In this document: positions 57,638 through 64,000 of the stretch, piece by piece | How positions within the stretch are numbered: position 1 is the stretch's first letter | Layout of the letters: every line of letters starts with the position of its first letter | Source of the DNA: Pogostemon cablin | Lineage: Eukaryota > Streptophyta > Magnoliopsida > Lamiales > Lamiaceae | DNA: 64,000 bases | NCBI GenBank assembly: GCA_023678885.1 | Contig: CM043005.1 | Location: 1,994,814 to 2,058,813 of the forward strand | Reading direction: 5' to 3' | Translations under genes and position numbers: made by a program | Notes under the pieces: model-generated | What the model saw: only the letters and a program-made list of their open reading frames with translations | What the model was told of the DNA's origin: nothing | Databases searched by the model: none

Positions 57638-59409
57638 GGGTTGATTACAAAAAAGTCCTAATCTTTTTACCAATTTCAAATTAGTCCAAACTTTTAGATA
57701 TTTATAAATAAGTGCTCGACTTTATACCCGTATTTCATTTTGAACCATCGATCAAATTTGACCTGCCCAGAAGTTGATGTGGAAATTAAAAAAATTAACC
57801 TTTTTTTTCACGCACACCCTAATTCCTTTGACCTGTTTTCTTTCTTTCCACTTTCTTTTCCACTGTTTCACCTCTCCTTAATTTTTTCATTCAATCTTAA
57901 CAAAATACCATACCTCATTCCTTTTTTATCATATTCACTTGCTCAATCTCATTTCTAATTCTTACTAACCTTAAATAAAATACTAGATATGCCATCCAAA
58001 TAAGAAGGCTGAGAAGAAGAATGAGAGGTTGGGTCAAGAAGAATCCGTCAGGAGAACTAGCTCTATCGGCTAAATCTCGGGCCCACCGGCTAAGATCCAA
58101 ATCTATGATAAGAATTCGTATCCAAGTATGAAGAAAGACGAGGCCAGAACACACATGGAACACGAAGGCAAAGTCTCAAAAGAGCAGGTCAAAGAAAACC
58201 AGCCAGAGCTCGTTTTTGTTTCTTATTTATCAGATTCACTTGCTCAATCTCATTTCTAATTCTTACTAACCTTAAAAAAAGCTTGAGGAAGTGCTTCAAG
58301 GGCGATAGTTTTTATTCTAAAATCATGTTTTATTCTGGGTGGCTGTCGCCCACAATTTTTGGTTCGCCTCCGTCTTCGTTGTGCACTCTATCGCACCTTA
58401 AGAGACAATCTTCCTCCACCTGTCCACTGTCCTAGGTGGCGCAGTTCCTAAAAGAGAAGGCCATCGCCGACCGAATCAAATTCTTTGACATCAACTCTGA
58501 AATCCTCCATGTCTTCGTCAACACCGGCATTCTCATAGCCATCACAGTGCCCAAAGGCGAGATCCACTATCAGGATTTTCGGCGACCGCTGTCACCCTAG
58601 ACGTCAATCTGGCGAATTAAAGAGATGTTCTAAGCAAATTAAAGAGAAGTTCCAACATTAATTGTCTGATACAAATCTAATTGATGACCCTCTTACACTC
58701 TCTCACTCATCTGTTCTTCTTTTCCGCTTCTGCAAATGTCTACAGAATTAATAGAAACTGCTCCACCGAGAATGGTGCAATTTTCAGACCTTCCGCTGCG
58801 GAGGGGCTCCTTCGCCACATGAGAAACCTCAACCTCCAACTTCACTTGCCCGCCGGGGGGAGCCCACACTTCCGACGGGTAAACCGATCACGCCTAAAAT
58901 TTTGAGTAGGGGATGAGGATCTACTGAATTTGGCATATTTTTTACTGCCATTTTAATATAATTAATAGCGTAGTGTGTAAATTTGATGTCAAATTCTATT
59001 GTTTGGATATAATGATCAGATGAGCTTATATTTTTGGGTTGGATAAGACGATCATATGAGCTTACGTCTTTGGGAATTGGTCTGATGAATTGTGTGATGC
59101 ATCTGGGTATGTATTTGGATCTAGTATTTGGTGAAGATTGAATTTGAAAATTATTGATAGGTGAATTAGTTAATGATGGAAATAATTGGAAAGAAAGAAA
59201 TCAGGCCAAAGGCATTTAGGGACTGCGTGGAAAAGAAAGGCTAAATAAGATTTTTTTTAATTCTCCACATCAGCATTCGGGCAGGTTAAATCTGACGGGT
59301 AGTTCAAAATGAAATATGGGCAGAAAGTCGGGCACTTATTTGTAAATATCTAAAAGTTTGGACTACTTTGAAATTGACGATAAGGTTAGGACTTTTTTGT
59401 AATTAACCC
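57638..59409. mobile_element. Pack-MULE-like element (1772 bp) with long TIRs
   Basis: The perfect 9-bp duplication TTAAATTAA flanks it (57629-57637, 59410-59418). The terminal inverted repeats are about 160-170 bp: left GGGTTGATTACAAAAAAGTC, right end inverted GGGTTAATTACAAAAAAGTC, continuing with matching blocks such as AGTCCAAACTTTTAGATATT and GATGTGGA. There is no transposase. The interior includes GC-rich gene-like DNA, among it a beta-1,3-glucanase fragment. A 9-bp duplication plus long TIRs identifies a Mutator-like element; host gene sequence inside makes it Pack-MULE-like. Confidence 0.88.
58436..58600 (+). pseudogene. Captured fragment of a GH17 beta-1,3-glucanase
   Basis: An open frame reads VAQFLKEKAIADRIKFFDIN then ILHVFVNTGILIAITVPKG, matching the N-terminal region of plant glucan endo-1,3-beta-glucosidases (family signature: RVKLFDADP, then VL.AFANTGI, then TVPN). 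The match ends at about 58575 and the frame stops at 58598-58600. No catalytic part of the barrel is present. It is carried by the Pack-MULE-like element and is probably non-functional, although it could be transcribed. Confidence 0.7.
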
Positions 59410-59534
59410 TTAAATTAATTAAAATACTTCTTTTCTTTCTTACTTTATACATAAAATAATAATTTTTTCTTAAACTCCGCAAACAACAATACGTGAAGTA
59501 CTTCTGGGGGACGGAGGGAGTATATACGGAATAG

Positions 59535-59622
59535 TTGTATTAGTGGGTGATGGAAATAATATTTTAATGTAAAGTAGATTGTATTAGTGGGTGAGAGAAA
59601 TAATATTTTAATGTAATGTAGA
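59535..59622. repeat. 44-bp tandem duplication
   Basis: Two adjacent copies (59535-59578, 59579-59622) begin TTGTATTAGTGGGTGA and end GTAGA, with a few mismatches. Confidence 0.85.
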
Positions 59623-59664
59623 TATGTGTATTAATGTGATGTGTTGGGATATGTAGAGTTAAAT

Positions 59665-60490
59665 ATTTTTTTATTTTTTATAGGAAAAATACAAATATTA
59701 TTAAATAAAATGGACATGAGATTTACCCATTAAAATATTATACAAACGTTACATTCATACACACAAGAATCTAAGAATTCTCTCCCAAGTTCAACCCATC
59801 ATTAATACAAAATGAAATTAGGACATTTTCTCCAATTCTCATAGTCATAACACACAATCAAACTCGATGAATATTTTCCAAAAATCTAGTTCTAGATGAG
59901 GGCTTTAAGTTCTTTCACCACTTTTTCCACCGTGATCGATTCATTTTTAAAAATAATATCGTTCCTACTTTTCCAAAGTAAATCAAACCACACATTTCGA
60001 CATGCACACCATGATTTTTTCCCTTTTTTTTCTCTAATAAGACTACTAATGTAGTAGGCTAATAGAAAGATTGGAGGGCATCACTAAGTATACGCGAACA
60101 CATTTGAGGCATTCCATCCAAATATGATGAGAAATTTTGCATTCAAAGAAAATGTTTCGTATCGTCTCTTGATATTCATTGCAAAAAGGATAAGACACAT
60201 TGCCATTTTATGAAATATTTTTCTTTGTTGAAGTTTCATTGCTATTGGATCCTGCTCCCATAATACTTTCCACACATGGACTTTCACTCCTTGACCTCTG
60301 ACTCAGACCCTAATTTCAATTCCATGATTTTCTGGTATGCCTCTTTTGTGGTGTATTTCTCTGAGAGAAGAGTAATTAATTTGGGTGGGTCTCTTTTACC
60401 AAGAAAAAAATACATATCTTTATATTGAGACGAGCCAAAGTGGCAAAAAATGTGCGTTTCAGTGGGACAAAGAGAGCATAAAATATGCAA
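59665..60490 (-). mobile_element. LINE 3' end with zf-RVT fragment (5'-truncated)
   Basis: Reading the minus strand from 60490: YTTKEAYQKIMELK, then KVHVWKVLWEQDPIAMKLQQ, then after a frameshift near 60190 PFCNEYQETIRNIFFECKIS and HHIWMECLKC, the zf-RVT region found at the C-terminus of plant LINE ORF2. It is followed by a 3' UTR and an A-rich tail (T-rich on the plus strand at about 59665-59690). Only the last part of the element was inserted or kept. It is unrelated in position to the 5' LINE at 4.4 kb. Confidence 0.8.
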
Positions 60491-60512
60491 ATAATAACCT
60501 CAAACTTTTATA

Positions 60513-60754
60513 CTCCCTCAGTCCAAGAAAAGTTACACCGTTACGGTAAACACGAAGTTTAAGAAAATTTATTGTTTGACCAATTTAATGGACTTTTGAA
60601 GGGTAACGTAATATTTTAAGTATTAAATGAAAAGTTGTTGTTTGACCAACTTAATTGACTTTTAAAGGGTAATATAATATTTTAAGTAATATATAAATTA
60701 TAAAATAATGTTATGTGTATTGGGTGGGAATGATAAATTTGTACTTAAAATGTA
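60513..60754. mobile_element. Partial Stowaway-like MITE
   Basis: Starts CTCCCTCAGTCCAAGAAAAG and contains TTGTTTGACCAATTTAATGG twice in similar form, about 70 bp apart, but has no right end before the next MITE. Confidence 0.55.
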
Positions 60755-60983
60755 CTTTTGGCATCCGTCCGCTTTCAAGGATATCATTTTTCCATTTTGG
60801 GCGTCCGCCCCTAAGGGACTCATTTCCTTTTTTATACATATGAGACCCACACATCCACTAATACAACTAAAAAATAGAACACACACCTCCACTAATACAA
60901 CTACCCACTACACATTAATTAATAATACTTCTTAATCCACATGCAAAAAGCAAAAGACACCCTTAAAGGCGGACAGAGAAAGT
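60755..60983. mobile_element. MITE of the second type
   Basis: The left end TCCGTCCGCTTTCAAGG and the right end, read inverted, TCTGTCCGCCTTTAAGG form inverted termini. The interior has CATTTTTCCATTTTGG and CCACTAATACAACTA(CCC) as in the MITEs at 32532 and in nest 2. Confidence 0.6.
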
Positions 60984-63282
60984 ATTTATTTTATATATTT
61001 TTTATTTTATTATTTTTTATATATTTAAATTATTTTTTAAATTTCTTTTAAAGGTAATTATTTTTTTATTATATGAACTCATATATCTAAATTATTAATT
61101 GAAATTTATTGTCAAATTAATATTTTTTGTTTTGTTTTGTCAAAGGCGAGATCTCCAAAATATCCCCACTAATCCTCCTAAAATTATAGTTATCTTCCAT
61201 CTTTCACAGTACATAATTTTGAACACCACAATTTTTTTCCTTTCCGTTCTTCTTTCCTTCCCCCTCTACTTTTACTTTCTACAAATCCTAGTTTGTGTGT
61301 GCCCATCTTTAATGGTGATAAGTGTCAAATCCGACATAGTACTATGCAAGTAAAAAAAATTCTTTCAGAAATAACAACCCTTACACTGAGATGTATCTTC
61401 ACACCAGATTCTTGCCCTTTGAAATTGGTGCGCAAACCTTTCTGTGGGTTCAAGCGCCAACCTATTGCTCTTCGATTTCGGCGAATTCTCTGTCACTTGC
61501 GTACCTATTTCAGCTTTAGACTCACCTGAACTCTGATTTGGTGATCTTTGAGGATGACCCACCATTCGGCGCTAAGCCTAGTCTCTAGAGAGGTCTTGAC
61601 AAACGACACCTTCCACGGCCCGTGACCCTTCAGGAAAGTCTATAAGGCATTAAGGGTGGCGTCACCCTCTGTTATTGCTAAGTATTGTGATGTTATTGTA
61701 ATACTAAATTATTCTCCCTCTGTCTCTCTGTTTTTTTCTCTACCTTCAGTAGAATCCATTTGTTAAATTTAATGGTTATTTTTATGCAATTACTTTTTTA
61801 ATTAATTTGTGAATACGTTTGCAGTTAATTACTAGCTGTCAGTTGTTATAAAATCTAAAGAATACTACATATATATACCTATCACGAGAAATGAATCGCT
61901 AAAAAAAGTCGAAGGTAAATGTTCTCAAAATTTTGAGATGAAATTGCAAACTTTTTACATGAATTGTGCATTTCTTTTACTCTTAGGATTTATATTATTC
62001 AGGTTTATATTCATATTTTGGAGGTCACCAATGAAGAATATAAAATAAGAGATGCATTTATGAGAATGTTTTGAGTGTAGATTTAAGAGATTAAATATAT
62101 CTTTGTGTATACTACTTCCTCCATCCGCCCAATAGGTATACATTTGTTTCTTACAGTGGTAATTCATCTCCACTGCTTCTTCTAGATGTCTTGATCTGTC
62201 CTCCTATGCTATGTACCTACCGAAGCTTAAGGGTCACCCGATGAGGCTCGACCCCTGGTGCTAGGACCTTCTGCAATTAGAGTTGAATGTTGTGACCACT
62301 GGTAATTGTAATATGGAATCTACTGCTTATTGTAAAAAAGTTTTTTCTATTTCCTATTATTGTGTTTAGGTAGATTTTGCTACTATTCTTAATTGTGTTA
62401 TGTTGAAATTTGGTTGGCCTGATTAGCCTTGGGTTGAAGTTGTTGGGATCATGCCGATATACTGTTACTCTTGGATGTGTATGTAGATGAATTAATAGTA
62501 TTTTACTGCGTCTACTGCCCTATCAAAGAGACTACAACTTGAATTGACACTTGCAGTTGAATTCATTTTACAAATCAAGTTGATGCAATTACGCAATTAA
62601 TATTGATATTGTTGTTGCAATAGTTTTACCATGAGTTAGTTGATAAGATAGTCTACATAGAGGTCTTATAATGTGTACAAGATACCGTTTTGATTTTTAT
62701 TTATTTACTATTGTGTAATTCAATTTCTTAACATTTGCAACTTTAATATGCATAAGGTATCTCAAGTCATGAGTCGTGCTGCTCGCTCGAGAGAAGCTAT
62801 CTCAGTAATAAAATGGGTCCCTATGATTCGGCTTGCACTGACAGTTTTTGGATCGACCTACAGCTGGCCTGTAATGAGCATGAGATAAGCTAAAGCATAG
62901 CTATTTTTATAGATAAAACACACAGCAAGGTAGTATTATCTTGTATAGTTGGAGACAAATATGTAGGCACCAATGCCAATATAGTACTAGTATATGTTAT
63001 ATAATCAGTCTCTATGTGTTAAGCTTTTGTTTTATACTTTTGGCTTTAAACTAATTGAATTTTTCTATTCTTGGATTTGATATTGAATTTTTTTTCTTTT
63101 CTTTCTTATTTGATATCATATTCTATCTTTACATGAAGGCAAAAGTCATGGTTAAGATATGATATTTTTACATAAAGACATAGGTTGTGGTTAAGATATT
63201 CTTTCTCAGTCGTATAATTAAGTTATATAGTTTTCTGAACACAAGTGATATTTTTATCTCAGATATTCCGAACACCAAAATG
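60984..63282. other. Intergenic DNA, no gene supported
   Basis: Mostly AT-rich. A GC-richer island at 61390-61680 and another at 62190-62290 could be old captured exon or transposon sequence, but gave no recognisable peptide. A MITE-like end (CTTCCTCCATCCGCCC) occurs at about 62114. The rest shows nothing. Confidence 0.45.
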
Positions 63283-63783
63283 TATTCAGAAATGATTTCT
63301 CAATGTTCCACAACATATTTAGATTGTATTTAATATATTTTCAAATTCGTTTATTAAAATACATTTTGAATTCAAAATTAATAAGTATTCAGATATTTAA
63401 TATTAAATAATGATGTATTCAGAAATGCTTTCTCAATGTTCCATAAAATATTTATAGTGTATTCAATATATTTCAAATTAAATTCTTTTTATTCAAAAAA
63501 TCTGTTAGTATTCAAATATTTAATGGTCAATAATAATATATATATTCAGAAATGGTTTCTAAATATTCCACGAAATATTTAGAGATTTCAAATTTATTCA
63601 ATGAAATATACTTTATTCAAACTCAACAAGTATTCAGATATTTAATGTTTAATAATGATATATTCATAATGCTTTCTCAATGTTCCATAAAAAATTTAGA
63701 GTATGTTCAATATATTTCAAATTCATTAACTGAGATGGTTTTATATTCAAAATGACTTAGTATTTAGATATTTAATATTCAAT
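63283..63783. repeat. AT-rich tandem array, four units of about 118-133 bp
   Basis: Units start at 63283, 63416, 63543 and 63661, each opening TATTCAGAAATG-like, then TTTCTCAATGTTCCA and (A)AATATTTAGA, and ending AGTATTCAGATATTTAAT. Divergence between units is considerable. No ORF. Confidence 0.85.
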
Positions 63784-64000
63784 TACAAAAGTATTTAGAA
63801 TGTATTGGAGCGAACTTTCATCATATTTTAAGGGGGGAAATCATGGAAGATAATTATTTCTAATATTAGATTAATTTCTCTACTATTTTAAATTCATTTT
63901 TTGAACCCAATTAAAATAAGGTTAAAAAGGACATTTTATTTATCACTATTGTAGTGATTAGTAATTTTTTTAGATAATGTATCTACTAGTAATTGTTATG
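63784..64000. other. AT-rich end of window
   Basis: No feature recognised. Confidence 0.5.

Larger units (their letters stand above)
57450..59520. mobile_element. Stowaway-like MITE split by a Mutator element (nest 3 shell)
   Basis: Left end CTCCCTCCGTCCCCCAAAGTA, right end TACTTCTGGGGGACGGAGGGAG, TA on both sides. An internal CCGTCCCACAAAGTATTTCAC repeats the end sequence. Removing 57638-59418 leaves a MITE of about 290 bp. Confidence 0.85.

Noticed and set aside
1..64000. CRISPR arrays, bacterial operons or a phage-like system
   Set aside because: The window is plant nuclear DNA; repeats are transposon-derived or simple tandem repeats and no cas or phage genes exist. The hairpin array has no unique spacers of constant length.

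Overview
This is a 64 kb stretch of plant nuclear DNA, almost certainly from an asterid eudicot. The evidence is AT-rich intergenic sequence, Athila-type and Tat-like Ty3/Gypsy and Ty1/Copia LTR retrotransposons, tRNA-SINE and L1-type LINE debris, many small Stowaway-like MITEs with CTCCCTCC...GGAGGGAG ends, and genes with clear plant orthologues. A Lamiales origin is my guess from the style and density of these MITEs; nothing in the window proves it.

Only three host genes look intact. (1) 8319-9938 (+) encodes an NKAP/MAS2-like nuclear RNA-binding protein behind a promoter made of four 35-bp repeats carrying site II (TGGGCY) elements. (2) 36261-37112 (+) is an intronless DUF868 gene. (3) 40826-42307 (-) is a two-exon WDR5-type WD40 gene, a subunit of COMPASS-like H3K4 methyltransferases. 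A fourth, a fasciclin-like arabinogalactan gene at 37512-38568, carries a nonsense codon and two frameshifts. A lone first exon of a CER1-like gene lies near 3.75 kb. From memory the Arabidopsis NKAP (MAS2) and WDR5B genes are neighbours (At4g02720/At4g02730), so the window may be an old gene pair pushed about 31 kb apart, mostly by transposons.

Layout: 1-4.4 kb, MITEs and quiet AT-rich DNA. 4.4-7.1 kb, a decayed LINE cut off before its reverse transcriptase. 8-10 kb, the NKAP gene. 10-15.8 kb, MITEs and a CACTA-like remnant. 15.8-32.5 kb, nest 1: a MITE split by an Athila-like gag-pro element (TSD GGTAT), split by Copia element 1 (TSD CAAAC), itself hit by another MITE. 33.4-33.6 kb, a SINE with a perfect 16-bp TSD. 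36-42.3 kb, the gene island. 43.5-57.4 kb, nest 2: a TIR element split by a MITE, split by a gag-only Gypsy element (TSD ACACC), split by young Copia element 2. 57.4-59.5 kb, nest 3: a MITE split by a Pack-MULE-like element (9-bp TSD TTAAATTAA) carrying a beta-1,3-glucanase fragment. 59.6-60.5 kb, a LINE 3' tail. 63.3-63.8 kb, an AT-rich tandem array.

No retrotransposon here has a complete coding set. Both Gypsy-type elements lack RT and integrase, and the two Copia copies share the same ruined pol although one inserted recently, so they look like non-autonomous families moved in trans. The most unusual structure is an array of about 19 short hairpin units between gag and the 3' LTR of the nest 2 Gypsy element, whose stems show paired (compensatory) base changes.
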